Shown piece after piece: positions 27,273 to 36,211 of a DNA stretch of 64,000 nucleotides. The DNA lies in contig NZ_CP150900.1 of the NCBI RefSeq assembly GCF_038050405.1, positions 1,612,001-1,676,000 on the forward strand. The letters run 5' to 3'. The translations under genes were made by a program, and so were the position numbers. Each line of letters opens with the position of its first letter. The stretch's first letter is position 1. The notes under the pieces were generated by a model that saw only the letters and a program-made list of their open reading frames with translations, was not told the DNA's origin and searched no databases. This DNA comes from Paraburkholderia sp. IMGN_8 (GTDB taxonomy: Bacteria; Pseudomonadota; Gammaproteobacteria; Burkholderiales; Burkholderiaceae).

Positions 27273-27458
27273 AATCAATCTCTTAATTGACGCGCAGGGG
27301 TATACGATATAGACGGAAAATGCGCTGATTCATTGGACATTTGACGTGGCGCTGCTTGGGAAAACCGGTTTTTTAACCTATACTTAAATCGGGTAGGCAA
27401 CCTATTAATCTGAGCATTTTCCGAAGCGACCGCCGCGCAGATGCGGCGCGACTCGCTA

Positions 27459-28321
27459 GAGCGTGTTAGGCACTTGGTGTGAGACCTGGTATCCTGGCGG
27501 GATGAAAAAAGCAGACCGCAAAGGGTACCCGACCGACGTGTCCGACGAAGAATGGAGCTTCGCGGCCGCCTATCTGACGCTGATGGACGTCACGGCGCCG
27601 CAGCGCAAATACGAACTGCGCGACATGTTTGACGCGTTACGCTGGATGGCTCGGGCCGGCGCGCCCTGGAGGATGCTGCCCAATGATTTCCCACCTTGGG
27701 AACTGGTGTATCAGCAGACTCAACGCTGGTTACAGGCAGGCTGCTTTGAGCACATGGTCTGCGACCTGCGCTCGGTGATACGCGTGGCACAGGGACGGCA
27801 GGGCCAGCCCAGCGCCGTGATTCTGGACGGTCGCACGATACAGTCGACCTGCGAGAGTGGTCCACGCGCGGGCTATGACGGTTATAAGCGCAAACGCGGC
27901 AGCAAGGTGCACATTGCTGTGGACACCTTGGGACAGTTGCTGGCGGTGCACGTGACACCAGCCAATGAACAGGAGCGCGCACAGGTGGCAGAGCTTGCGC
28001 GTCAGGTTCAGCAAGTAACGGGACATACCGTCAAGGTGGCATTTGCGGATCAGGGATACACGGGCAAAGAGCCAGCGCAGGCCGCACGCGACGAAGGCAT
28101 TGAACTGCAGGTGATCAAACTGGAGGAAGCGAAAAAGGGATTTGTACTGCTGCCCCGGCGGTGGGTGGTCGAGCGCAGCTTTGGCTGGCTCAACCGTTTC
28201 CGCCGTCTCGCACGTGATTATGAACGGCTACCCGAAACCCTCGCCGGGCTTCATTTTGTGGTCTTCGCGATGCTTATGCTTGTTCACGCGGTGCCAGTCC
28301 TTCAAAGTTCCTAACACGCTC
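27459..28321 (+). mobile_element. Complete IS5-family insertion sequence
   Basis: 863 bp with terminal inverted repeats GAGCGTGTTAGG (left, 27459) and its complement at the right end (28321). It is flanked by TA at 27457-27458 and 28322-28323, in keeping with a 2-bp target duplication as in the IS427 group. The transposase gene is intact. No other copy is visible in the window. Confidence 0.85.
27502..28314 (+). CDS. IS5-family transposase
   Basis: The 270-residue single-frame transposase has an N-terminal DUF4096-type domain (YPTDVSDEEWSF...YELRDMFDALRWMARAGAPWRMLPNDFP). The DDE core has the first Asp in VILDGRTIQST, the second in VAFADQGYTG and the Glu in RRWVVERSFGWLNRFRRLARDYE. The TAA stop lies inside the right inverted repeat. 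The ATG at 27502 is preferred to the in-frame start at 27463, which sits in the left repeat. It catalyses cut-and-paste movement of this element. Confidence 0.93.
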   Translation: MKKADRKGYPTDVSDEEWSFAAAYLTLMDVTAPQRKYELRDMFDALRWMARAGAPWRMLPNDFPPWELVYQQTQRWLQAGCFEHMVCDLRSVIRVAQGRQGQPSAVILDGRTIQSTCESGPRAGYDGYKRKRGSKVHIAVDTLGQLLAVHVTPANEQERAQVAELARQVQQVTGHTVKVAFADQGYTGKEPAQAARDEGIELQVIKLEEAKKGFVLLPRRWVVERSFGWLNRFRRLARDYERLPETLAGLHFVVFAMLMLVHAVPVLQSS

Positions 28322-28458
28322 TAACGGGATGCCCCGGAAAGCATAGAACCGCAACGTTGATTGTTGTCGCGCAGGGTAGCTGCGATTCCACTGGCCGCTG
28401 CCAGATGCGAACTTTGCGCCGGACAGCGAGACAGTCGGCGCCTCAGAACGGAGTGCAC

Positions 28459-29112
28459 GTGAAAAAGCTGACCCTCACCTCCGAAGCGATATTCGATCCA
28501 CGCACCACGATACTCACGAGACGGCGCGGCAATCGGGAGAGCCGGGTGCCTGAGATCATCGATGTGTCGATAAACGTGCTGATTGCGGCGGGTTACGCAG
28601 GGTACACAATCAACCGCGTGGCCAATGATGCGGGTATTCGCCTGAGCACCTTGCAACATTATTTTGCGACCCGTGAAGCGTTGTTGCGTGCCACGATCGA
28701 GGAGGTCTCAAAGCGGTACTTCGAACGCTTTCGCGGCATTGCTGAAAACAGAAACCGCTCTCCGCAGGTGCGGCTCGAAGCGATCATCGACGACGCTTTC
28801 GCCGAACTTGTCAAACCTGGGATGCCTGCAGCCATCTTTGAAAGTTGGGGGTTGGCGCTGCATGAACCGTTTGCGCGCGATGTCGTCTTAGAGAGACAAA
28901 AACAGTTCACGGGGCTCTTTTCGAATCTCGTCGGCGAACTCAATCCGGCACTGTCGATGGAAGAATGCGAATTGCGTGGCGCACTGATCCTGTCCAGTTG
29001 CCAGGGCCTGGTTGTTTTCCTTCGCTGGACTGAGCACAGTCCGTCGCAACTGAATACCTTCCGCAAGGCTGTCAAGGTTGTATGGAGTGGCCTCGGCAAG
29101 GCTGACGAATGA
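28459..29112 (+). CDS. TetR-family transcriptional regulator
   Basis: The 217-residue protein has the TetR HTH near residues 28-75 (IIDVSINVLIAAGYAGYTINRVANDAGI, then STLQHYFATREALLRATI) and a helical ligand-binding domain. The GTG at 28459 with CGGAG upstream is the best start; earlier in-frame starts lack a ribosome binding site. It follows the IS5-family element. Its targets are unknown, as the downstream region is decayed. Confidence 0.82.
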   Translation: MKKLTLTSEAIFDPRTTILTRRRGNRESRVPEIIDVSINVLIAAGYAGYTINRVANDAGIRLSTLQHYFATREALLRATIEEVSKRYFERFRGIAENRNRSPQVRLEAIIDDAFAELVKPGMPAAIFESWGLALHEPFARDVVLERQKQFTGLFSNLVGELNPALSMEECELRGALILSSCQGLVVFLRWTEHSPSQLNTFRKAVKVVWSGLGKADE

Positions 29113-29240
29113 GCACGCGGGACCTGCTGGTATGAGCGTGTGGCGTCTCGCGCGTGATGGCCCACTCGCGTCTGGTGCGGATTTAGCGACCCTTCAACCG
29201 ATTCTGTCAAGTTGGCGGGCTGGTCGCGTAAGAGTGAGCA

Positions 29241-29345
29241 ATGACGAATACAAAATTACTCTATCGAGGAAACCGCTTTCCGCCCGCAGTCATCAGTTGC
29301 GCCATACGCTGGTATTCCGGCTTTGCTTGGGCACGCGCGACCTTC
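29241..29345 (+). pseudogene. IS6-family transposase N-terminal remnant
   Basis: The frame reads LLYRGNRFPPAVISCAIRWYSGFAWA, matching the usual YRGxRFPxEIIxHAVWLYxRF start of IS6-type transposases. The similarity is lost after about 30 residues and no inverted repeats are seen. Confidence 0.55.
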
Positions 29346-29420
29346 GTAGACGGGAGCGCTAGAAGCCTTGGCGTATGGTGGGTTTCGTGGCTAGGCTTGA
29401 GGCATTCTCTGCTTGCTGAG

Positions 29421-29571
29421 GTGAGAGCCGGCAACCAGAATGTGCTGACTGCCGGTTCCCGTGCAGGACTATCAGCGTATTGAGAAGCTCGCGCCTCAGA
29501 ATCGTGAGCGTATTGCGAGGCGACCGGTGCAGGCGAAGGCCTGGGGCGCGTACGGAACGCTGTCTACTCCA
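29421..29571 (+). pseudogene. Catalase remnant
   Basis: Two frames together give [10 protein letters not shown] and then [33 protein letters not shown] (residue runs broken by a frame change near 29460). This is the haem-proximal N-terminal region of monofunctional catalases, where the family has NQNSLTAGPRGP and [22 protein letters not shown]. The motif includes the changed catalytic His (AK in place of HAK), so it is dead. Confidence 0.65.
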
Positions 29572-29921
29572 CGATTCCCGGGGCGGTTCAGTTGGCTGAT
29601 GGAGTCGACTTCAATCCAACTTGTGTCAGGCAATTGTTGGTGCCGCTAATCCAGGCGGGCCTTGTTCGCTCGACCATGGGCCGAGACGGGGTGGGGTAAG
29701 CCTAAGCGCCGACGCCGCCGCGATATTCCCCACCGATGCCTCTTCAGTTGCAACATCGAACGATTCTTTGGGAACTTGGCGGACGAAGTAGATGAGTCGG
29801 TGCTGCTCTTGTTGAGAAGGCGAATACCGGCCGACGCGCTCTTGGAACTTCGCACCGTCGACGCAGAGCGCGTTTAGCAAGAGGACAAAACCCTGTTGCC
29901 GGACTGGCGAGGCGACTACGT
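29572..29921. other. Decayed region, no intact gene
   Basis: Short frames only. On the plus strand NIERFFGNLADEVDE near 29755-29800 faintly resembles the C-terminal end of an IS5-type transposase (IERFFGKLK pattern). Too weak for a firm call. Confidence 0.35.
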
Positions 29922-30815
29922 CTATCGGTTGGCGTCGTCGCGCTGCCTGTAATCGACGCGCGGCGAGTGACCGAACAGTGCCTTATACGCGCGGCTAAAG
30001 GCTGCCTCAGACTCGTAGCCAATGCTGAGCCCGATTTCGCCGACCCGCGCTTCGCGCCTGGCCAGCAAGTCCCTCGCAAGCGTCAAACGCCATTCATTCT
30101 GATAGCGCAGCGGGGAGCTGCCTACCAGAGCGGCGAATCGCTCGCAAAAGCTGGAGCGGGACATTCCGGCAATGGCCGCGAGGGTTTCGATGCTCCACTT
30201 CTGCGTCGGCCGCTCATGAATGGCCTTCAGAGCATTTGCTATGCGCGCATCGGAAAGTCCTCCCAGCCATCCGGACGTGGGACCCTGCTGGATCCAGCTT
30301 CGCAATGTGCGGATGACCACCAGATCGATGAGCCGGGAAACCATCAAGGCAGCGCCCGGCTGCATATCGCCAGCCTCGATCATCAGAAAGTGCACGATCC
30401 CCTCAAGCCACCCCGCGCTTTCTGCCCGTCGAATGTGGATGCGTCTGGGTAGAGCGGACACCAAGCCCCGAAGGCTGTCGGGATCGAACCGGAAGCGGCA
30501 AAGAACGATAGTCGCGGGGGCGCTGTAGGCTCCCAATCTCAGGTCGCCCGCGCCACGCCGCAACATCATCAGATCGCCCGTATCGATGGCCATGGGTCCG
30601 TATTCTTCGCCCTCAATGTGCAAGGCGCCCTGCGTCACGATGAAGACATGCGCCGCCTCGGTTTCCAACTCCAGGCGTTCCCCCGGTGCGAGGGTACAGG
30701 AGTAGACGAGGTCTCCCGTGAGACGGATTTGCGCCAACACGTGGGACAGTAGATCGGGTGACACAGGGCTGCCAATTTCCGGATGAATGGTTAAGTTTTT
30801 CGGTAGTTCGATCAT
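29922..30815 (-). CDS. AraC-family transcriptional regulator (cupin_6 type)
   Basis: The 297-residue protein has an N-terminal cupin-like domain (residues 10-130, including DTGDLMMLRRGAGDLRLG). The C-terminal double HTH includes SIETLAAIAGMSRSSFCERFAALVG and VGEIGLSIGYESEAAFSRAYKALFGHSP. It is divergent from the exported alpha/beta hydrolase gene at 30980, with about 160 bp of AT-rich DNA between, and probably controls it. Confidence 0.88.
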   Translation of the reverse strand: MIELPKNLTIHPEIGSPVSPDLLSHVLAQIRLTGDLVYSCTLAPGERLELETEAAHVFIVTQGALHIEGEEYGPMAIDTGDLMMLRRGAGDLRLGAYSAPATIVLCRFRFDPDSLRGLVSALPRRIHIRRAESAGWLEGIVHFLMIEAGDMQPGAALMVSRLIDLVVIRTLRSWIQQGPTSGWLGGLSDARIANALKAIHERPTQKWSIETLAAIAGMSRSSFCERFAALVGSSPLRYQNEWRLTLARDLLARREARVGEIGLSIGYESEAAFSRAYKALFGHSPRVDYRQRDDANR

Positions 30816-30979
30816 GGCTGAGTCCGTCTCCTCGAATATATCATTGCACCATACAAATGCACAAAGATGCTGCTGACTAAGTGTTTTTGTAGAAAATCAC
30901 AATCGTATTTTGCATAAAGTTGCTTGATCAGAAATGTTCTGATCTGCCGATTCACTCATCATGTCGAAAGGCCAATCCG

Positions 30980-31735
30980 ATGAAAACTCTTGCTGTCAGC
31001 GCCGCCCTCGCCGCCATTTTGGCGGCGGGCACTCCCATCGCCGCATCCGCCTCAACCGCCCACAATGTCGTGCTCGTGCCCGGCGCCTTCACCGACAAGT
31101 CCAGTTGGGACCAGGTGGCTCACTTGCTGCGCGAAAAGGGCTTCAAGGTCACTGAGGTCGATATTCCGCTGAGTTCGCTTGATGCCGATGTTGCCGAGAC
31201 CCGCAAGGTATTGGAGGCCCAGAAGGGAGCGACCGTCCTGGTCGGCCATTCCTGGGGCGGGGTTGTGATCGGCGAGGCCGGGGACAGCCCGAAGGTCAAG
31301 TCGCTGGTCTATGTTGCGGCCTTCGCACCGGACAAGGGCGAAAGCGTCCAGGCGCTGTCGTCCAACGGCCCACCGACTGAAGGCCTGAAGGCAGTTCGTC
31401 CGGACGCGAACGGCTTCCTGTCGGTTGACCCCGCCGCGTTCCCGCATGTCTTCGTCGGCGACGTGCCGGCGGCAGAAGGTGAGAAGTTGGCCACGAAACA
31501 GCGGCCGATCAGCGGCGCGGCCTTTGGCGCCCAGGCCACTATCGCCGCCTGGCATCTGAAGCCGTCGTACTACGCGATTTCGGCCAACGATCTGATGGTT
31601 CCACCGCAGGCCGAAGCCTTCTTCGCCAAACGCATGAATGCCACGACTGTGACGCTGCAGTCCAGCCATGCGTCGCCGGTGTCGCATCCCGAAGAAGTCG
31701 CCGCGCTCATCGAACGGGCCGCGAAGGGACAGTGA
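30980..31735 (+). CDS. Exported alpha/beta hydrolase
   Basis: The 251-residue protein has a signal peptide cut near residue 25 (AASA). The hydrolase core has NVVLVPGAFTDKSSW (oxyanion strand), the nucleophile elbow GHSWGG near residue 98 and a C-terminal SSHASPVSHPEEVA that supplies the His. It belongs to the salicylate-esterase-like group often found behind AraC regulators. I chose the ATG at 30980 because it opens the signal peptide. The substrate is unknown. Confidence 0.85.
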   Translation: MKTLAVSAALAAILAAGTPIAASASTAHNVVLVPGAFTDKSSWDQVAHLLREKGFKVTEVDIPLSSLDADVAETRKVLEAQKGATVLVGHSWGGVVIGEAGDSPKVKSLVYVAAFAPDKGESVQALSSNGPPTEGLKAVRPDANGFLSVDPAAFPHVFVGDVPAAEGEKLATKQRPISGAAFGAQATIAAWHLKPSYYAISANDLMVPPQAEAFFAKRMNATTVTLQSSHASPVSHPEEVAALIERAAKGQ

Positions 31736-31963
31736 TCCCAAGTCGGATGAGGGGTGACCAAATCTACCCCTCGTCCGACGTGTCAGCGCGTCATTGGGCA
31801 TGGCCCGCGCCTGCTGTAGGCGCTCAAGATGGGGGCTGGGCGATGAATCAAGCGATGCCGCAGAAGCTAACGCGGAAGGCGGCGTTGGGCTGGTTCGACC
31901 GTCGAGTTCAACTGAGGTGGCCTCACTCGTTCGGACAGTCTTCTGAGATTTTTAAGTGGGCAA

Positions 31964-32125
31964 TCATGCTGCCAATTTGATCGCAGGCAGCGTCGCGAAG
32001 TATGCCTCATCCGGCGTCTGATCCGACAGGCTCGAATTGGGCCGTTTCCGGTTGTACAGCTCGATATACTCGCTGATGGAGCGCCTGGCGTGGCTGACCG
32101 ACTCGTACGCTTTCGGGTACCTTGA
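31964..32125 (-). pseudogene. IS3-family transposase C-terminal remnant
   Basis: The frame encodes AYESVSHARRSISEYIELYNRKRPNSSLSDQTPDEAYFATLP and a stop. This is the end of the OrfB integrase-like domain of IS3 elements, where YNxxRPHSSLxxxTPDxxY is conserved. The DNA after the stop (down to about 31870) looks like the element's right end. Confidence 0.7.
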
Positions 32126-32275
32126 ATCAACCGGCCGGAGATGGCTAGCACGGGTGTAGTCGATGCCACAATGTGAAATAGATCGACTGTCGGATGAAGT
32201 GCGGGTGGAAGTAGGGGTGGTCACAGGATTGATAGTTGGGAGTCAAACCCAGCACGGGTTTGCCGCCAGCGTCGC

Positions 32276-32294
32276 AATCCCTCCGTCTCCGCCA
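32276..32294 (+). repeat. tRNA-Ser-like 3' end fragment, possible attachment site
   Basis: AATCCCTCCGTCTCCGCCA is the 3' part of the T-arm, acceptor strand, discriminator and CCA of a tRNA whose acceptor would begin GGAGACG, as in serine tRNAs. No tRNA body precedes it. Such fragments mark the far end of elements integrated into tRNA genes. The terminator just after could belong to the original tRNA gene. Confidence 0.5.
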
Positions 32295-32306
32295 GCAATG
32301 GTGGCA

Positions 32307-32340
32307 AACCCCGCAGAGTCTAGGCTCTGCGGGGTTTTGT
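32307..32340 (+). terminator. Strong rho-independent terminator
   Basis: AACCCCGCAGAG / CTCTGCGGGGTT, a 12-bp perfect stem with a short loop, then TTTTGTTTT. It is 13 bp beyond the tRNA-like fragment and no intact plus-strand gene ends here. Confidence 0.8.
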
Positions 32341-32376
32341 TTTATCGGCCCGCAATTGTTTTATCGGCCCGCAATT
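32339..32376. repeat. Perfect 19-bp tandem duplication
   Basis: GTTTTATCGGCCCGCAATT occurs twice head to tail (32339-32357 and 32358-32376), starting inside the T-tract of the terminator. Confidence 0.9.
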
Positions 32377-32517
32377 TATGCGACGGAAAAGCAGCCTGAC
32401 CGGCTTGATTGATTCGGCAGGTCTCCTGCGTGATCGTCGTGGATGCGTCTGACTTTAGCCGCAGCGCGCATCACATTTCTGGCCATTCTGGAGCGGTCAT
32501 TCAACCCGCTATCGGCA

Positions 32518-33705
32518 TCAAAACGCGTGCCGCAGCCCCACCATGCCGACGAATTGCGACGGCCCTGACGACGGCGTCGTATTCTGCGAGTCGCCGACGA
32601 CAGCCACCGCGTCAGTAATGCTCGTTCCGGTGCTGCCCGCCGCAACCAACGTCTTGCCCCGCGCATGCTGATACGCCTCTAATGCGTACAACGTAGTGCG
32701 GGTAGAGAGGTTGTACGTCTGCTCGAGCGAAATCTGCTGATAACGCGCAGCATCGCTGATGCCGTTCGCTTTGCTTGCCTGCGTGTAGCTGTAGCCTGCG
32801 CCGATAGTCAAGGCCGGCGTGATCCGGTACGTGGAAATCACGCCGTACGTGTTGAACACGCCCACGTTGGCGAACAGCGAACCGGAACCCGGCGTGTACT
32901 GCACGTTCGAATAGTTCACGCCGACCATCAGGTCCTGGTGGGTGTAGCGTGCCGCTGCGGCGAACAGTTGCGCGCTGCGTGCCGTCGCATAGCCGCTGTT
33001 CACCGGCGAGTTGACCGCGTAGGTGCCAAGCGCCTGGCTCGTCGCGATGTCTTTCAGTTTCACGTAGCCCACCGCGATCGCAAACGGCTGGTAGTCGTAG
33101 CGAAGCGCCGCGCTGAACTGGCTGCCGTTGGCCACACTGCCGGGCACGCCGCCCAGACCGTATTGCGCGCTGAATTGCAAGCCCGCGATGTTCGGCGACA
33201 GGTAGGTCACCGAATTGTTGAGGCGCAGCGTCGTGTCGAGTGCGTCGATGTCTCCGGGGTGCGCGCCTGTCGCGCCCGTTAGCACGCCCGTTGGTCCGAG
33301 TGCGCCGACCATCTGGAAGTAGGGGGTGTACTGGCGGCCGAGTGTCACCGTCCCGTATTTATCATTGCTCAGCCCGACATACGCCTGTCGATTGAAAATG
33401 AAACCTGTGCTACTTTGCGCGCCCGTCAGCGAGTTGAAGCCGCTTTCAAGCCGGAAAATTGCCTTCGTGCCGCCGCCGATGTCTTCCGTGCCGAGCAGAC
33501 CGAACTTGCTTGCCTGCAGGTTGCCCTGGCTCATGTAGAAGTTGGAGTGTCCCTTCTGGTTGCTGACATAGGCGAAGGCGTTATCGACAACGCCGTATAA
33601 CGTGACGCTGCTTTGCGCCGACGCGCCTGTTGACAGCACCGCGCCCGCAAACGGCAGGCATGAAAGGACGAGTGTGCGCGTACGCGAGCGCTTCAATGGG
33701 TTCAT
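32518..33705 (-). CDS. Gram-negative trimeric porin
   Basis: The 395-residue outer-membrane protein has a signal peptide cut near residue 30 (GASAQ). It then has the family start SSVTLYGVVDNAFAYVSN, a long run of alternating beta strands, and a terminal FVGMVGLRHAF whose final Phe is recognised by the BAM complex. It forms a channel for small solutes. It is the last gene of the MFS-GH31-porin unit and lies 63 bp beyond the glycosidase, so it may admit the glycoside. Confidence 0.93.
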   Translation of the reverse strand: MNPLKRSRTRTLVLSCLPFAGAVLSTGASAQSSVTLYGVVDNAFAYVSNQKGHSNFYMSQGNLQASKFGLLGTEDIGGGTKAIFRLESGFNSLTGAQSSTGFIFNRQAYVGLSNDKYGTVTLGRQYTPYFQMVGALGPTGVLTGATGAHPGDIDALDTTLRLNNSVTYLSPNIAGLQFSAQYGLGGVPGSVANGSQFSAALRYDYQPFAIAVGYVKLKDIATSQALGTYAVNSPVNSGYATARSAQLFAAAARYTHQDLMVGVNYSNVQYTPGSGSLFANVGVFNTYGVISTYRITPALTIGAGYSYTQASKANGISDAARYQQISLEQTYNLSTRTTLYALEAYQHARGKTLVAAGSTGTSITDAVAVVGDSQNTTPSSGPSQFVGMVGLRHAF

Positions 33706-33768
33706 AGTCTGCGGGTCTCCGGATTAGAAGTGTGACCTTTGCCCTTCAGGTCAGTTATGCATGGTTTC

Positions 33769-36192
33769 TCAGTGGGCCATGGAAATCGTCAGGCATCGCC
33801 AGCCGTCGGCAGTGTGGTCGGCCAGCAGCGCACGGCCAACGCAGACGGCTGAGCGCACTTCGTCCGCCGGCACGAGGATCCGGATTTCCGGCTGCGGCTG
33901 CTGCATCCAGCCTTCGCGCTCGACCGAAATGCGCAAGGTGCTCGCATCGCTCGTGATCGTTACATTCCAGCGGCCTTGCGCGCCTGTGCGCCAGGCTTCG
34001 CTTTCGCCATCGTCTTCGATGCAGCCGCCGCTAGCGGTACCGGTACTCGCGAATGGCACGGCGATGAACGCGCGCTCATCGGCTGGACGGCCGAAATGTT
34101 GTTCAGCGATGTTCAACGGAATCACGCTGCCTTCTCGCAGCAATACCACTGGCTGGTCGAAGGGGGCGGGCAGGCTCACCGTCTGACCGCCGTCAAACGC
34201 TTCACCGCTCCAGTACGACACCCAACGCGCGCCTGTCGGCAGATAAACGTCGCGCGTCGACCGGCCCGCCTCGACGACCGGTGCGACCAGCATCGACGAA
34301 CCGAGCATCATGTCGTCGCCGTCGACGAGACAGCGCGGGTCGTGCGGAAACTCCGCGAACATCGGACGCGACACCGGCTCGTAGGCGCAGTGCGATTGCC
34401 ATAGCAATTCGTACAGGTAGGGAATGAGCCGGTAGCGCAGCTTGATCAGACTGGCCACCTGTTGCGTGACTTCGGGATGCATCCAGGGTTCGTTGACGGT
34501 GCCGTCGTCGTTCCATGAGTGAATGCTGAAGCGCGGCAGGAAGATGCCGAAGGCGACCCAGCGCGCGAACAGTTCCGGACCTGGCGCAGGTCCGGAAAAT
34601 CCGCCGATATCGTGCCCGCTGTTCGACACACCGGACATTGCGAGCCCGAGACCCATCTTCAGGTTAAAACGCAACGTTTCCCACGACGTGTAGTTGTCGC
34701 CGGACCACGTCTGTACATAGCGGTGCATCCCTACGCCGCCCGAACGGGACACGAGGAACGGCCGACGCTCGGGCGCGTGTTCACGCTGCGCGTCGCGCGA
34801 CGCGCGCATCATCAGTTGGGTTTGCAGCACCTTTGCCTGATGCGCCGGATACGGTTGGCCGAAGCCTTGGGCCATGGCGTCGGGCGACCAGATCTCGAAT
34901 TCGTTGTTGTCGTTCCAGGTTGCCGCGACACCGTGTTTCAACAGGCTGTCTTTTACGCGCGCTTTCCACCATTCGATGGTGTGGGGATTCGTGAAGTCCA
35001 GATACGCGCCGACTTCGTCCCAGAACTGCACCCACGCCGGATTGCCGTCACGCGACTCGACCAGCAGGCCGGCTTGCGCCACTTCGTCGAACGCCGGATG
35101 ATCCTGCAGCAGGCAAGGCTTGATGTTTGCGCACAGACGCACGCCATGCTCGAGATAGCTCTGCACGAAGCCGTCGATATCCGGAAACTTCTCGTGGTTC
35201 CAGTTGAACACATAGCGCTTCGCACCGATCGACGTATAGCCCGACGACAGATGGAATGAATCGCACAGCACGTCGTGCTCGTTGCATCGCTCGATGAATT
35301 CGCCCATCCGTTGCTGCGCATCGGGCGCGTCGGTGTAGCTCATGGTCGAGCCGGAATAGCCCAGCCCCCACTTCGGCATCCAGGCCGGACGCCCGGTCAG
35401 CCACGTAAAACGGCGCACCGCATGCAAGGGCGTGCCCGCCGACGCGATGAAGTAATAGTCGAGATCGCCATGCTCGGCGACAAAGTGCCGGTAGTGCCCG
35501 TGATAATTATCGAGCTCGCGGCCCATATCGAAGCGGCAGTCGGCGAGCGTGTCGTAGAACAGACCGAATCCCGTCGATGTGTCCGGTTGCCACGTCACGT
35601 AGAACGGGATGTGCTTGTAGAGCGGATCTGTCGTGCGTGCGCTATAGCCCATTGCATCGATGTTGCGCAGTTCATAGCTCTGATTCGCGCGATCCAGCGA
35701 ACCGGCACGCTCGCCGAGGCCGACATACATCTCACCGGGACGGCGCTCGATGTAGTGATACACGCGCGCGTCCCACCAGCCGAAGTTATACGCCTGCGTG
35801 TTTCGATCGCTCATCACGCGATGCCATGTCGAGCCGTGCAGGATGTCCCACGAGCAGAACCCGCCATCGAGCGCGACGCTCAGGCGGATGCGCGCCGTCT
35901 CGACGATAACGTGCCCTGCGTCGCTCGACAGGTCGAACGAAGGCGGGGTGAAACCGCTCATGTCGCGGCGCTCGCGGCCTTCGAGCGGAACGTCGTCCGC
36001 GCCCGGCGCGATGGCCCAGGTCCGCGGTCCGTGCGGCTCGCCATCCGGCAAGACGAGCACGCGAATGATGTCGTCGGCGAGAACGAACAGTTCGATCCTG
36101 CAGTTGGCTTGCGCGCTCAGAACGATGTGGTTGCCGGTGCGAGCGGATAACGAAAAGCGCGGTCGATCTTTCAGATTCTTCAATGAACTCAT
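33769..36192 (-). CDS. Glycoside hydrolase family 31 (alpha-glucosidase/alpha-xylosidase type)
   Basis: The 807-residue protein has a GH31 N-terminal beta domain (residues 20-270), a (beta/alpha)8 barrel and a C-terminal beta region. The nucleophile Asp is in ATWNDNNEFEIW and the acid/base Asp in QTWSGDNYTSWETLR; GLAMSGVSNSGHDIGGF and RFSIHSWNDDG are also typical. There is no signal peptide, so it acts in the cytoplasm on an imported alpha-linked sugar. It lies between a transporter gene (19 bp upstream) and a porin. The exact glycoside is not known; alpha-xylosidase and alpha-glucosidase are both possible. Confidence 0.9.
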   Translation of the reverse strand: MSSLKNLKDRPRFSLSARTGNHIVLSAQANCRIELFVLADDIIRVLVLPDGEPHGPRTWAIAPGADDVPLEGRERRDMSGFTPPSFDLSSDAGHVIVETARIRLSVALDGGFCSWDILHGSTWHRVMSDRNTQAYNFGWWDARVYHYIERRPGEMYVGLGERAGSLDRANQSYELRNIDAMGYSARTTDPLYKHIPFYVTWQPDTSTGFGLFYDTLADCRFDMGRELDNYHGHYRHFVAEHGDLDYYFIASAGTPLHAVRRFTWLTGRPAWMPKWGLGYSGSTMSYTDAPDAQQRMGEFIERCNEHDVLCDSFHLSSGYTSIGAKRYVFNWNHEKFPDIDGFVQSYLEHGVRLCANIKPCLLQDHPAFDEVAQAGLLVESRDGNPAWVQFWDEVGAYLDFTNPHTIEWWKARVKDSLLKHGVAATWNDNNEFEIWSPDAMAQGFGQPYPAHQAKVLQTQLMMRASRDAQREHAPERRPFLVSRSGGVGMHRYVQTWSGDNYTSWETLRFNLKMGLGLAMSGVSNSGHDIGGFSGPAPGPELFARWVAFGIFLPRFSIHSWNDDGTVNEPWMHPEVTQQVASLIKLRYRLIPYLYELLWQSHCAYEPVSRPMFAEFPHDPRCLVDGDDMMLGSSMLVAPVVEAGRSTRDVYLPTGARWVSYWSGEAFDGGQTVSLPAPFDQPVVLLREGSVIPLNIAEQHFGRPADERAFIAVPFASTGTASGGCIEDDGESEAWRTGAQGRWNVTITSDASTLRISVEREGWMQQPQPEIRILVPADEVRSAVCVGRALLADHTADGWRCLTISMAH

Positions 36193-36211
36193 GATATGTC
36201 TTGAAGTGAGG

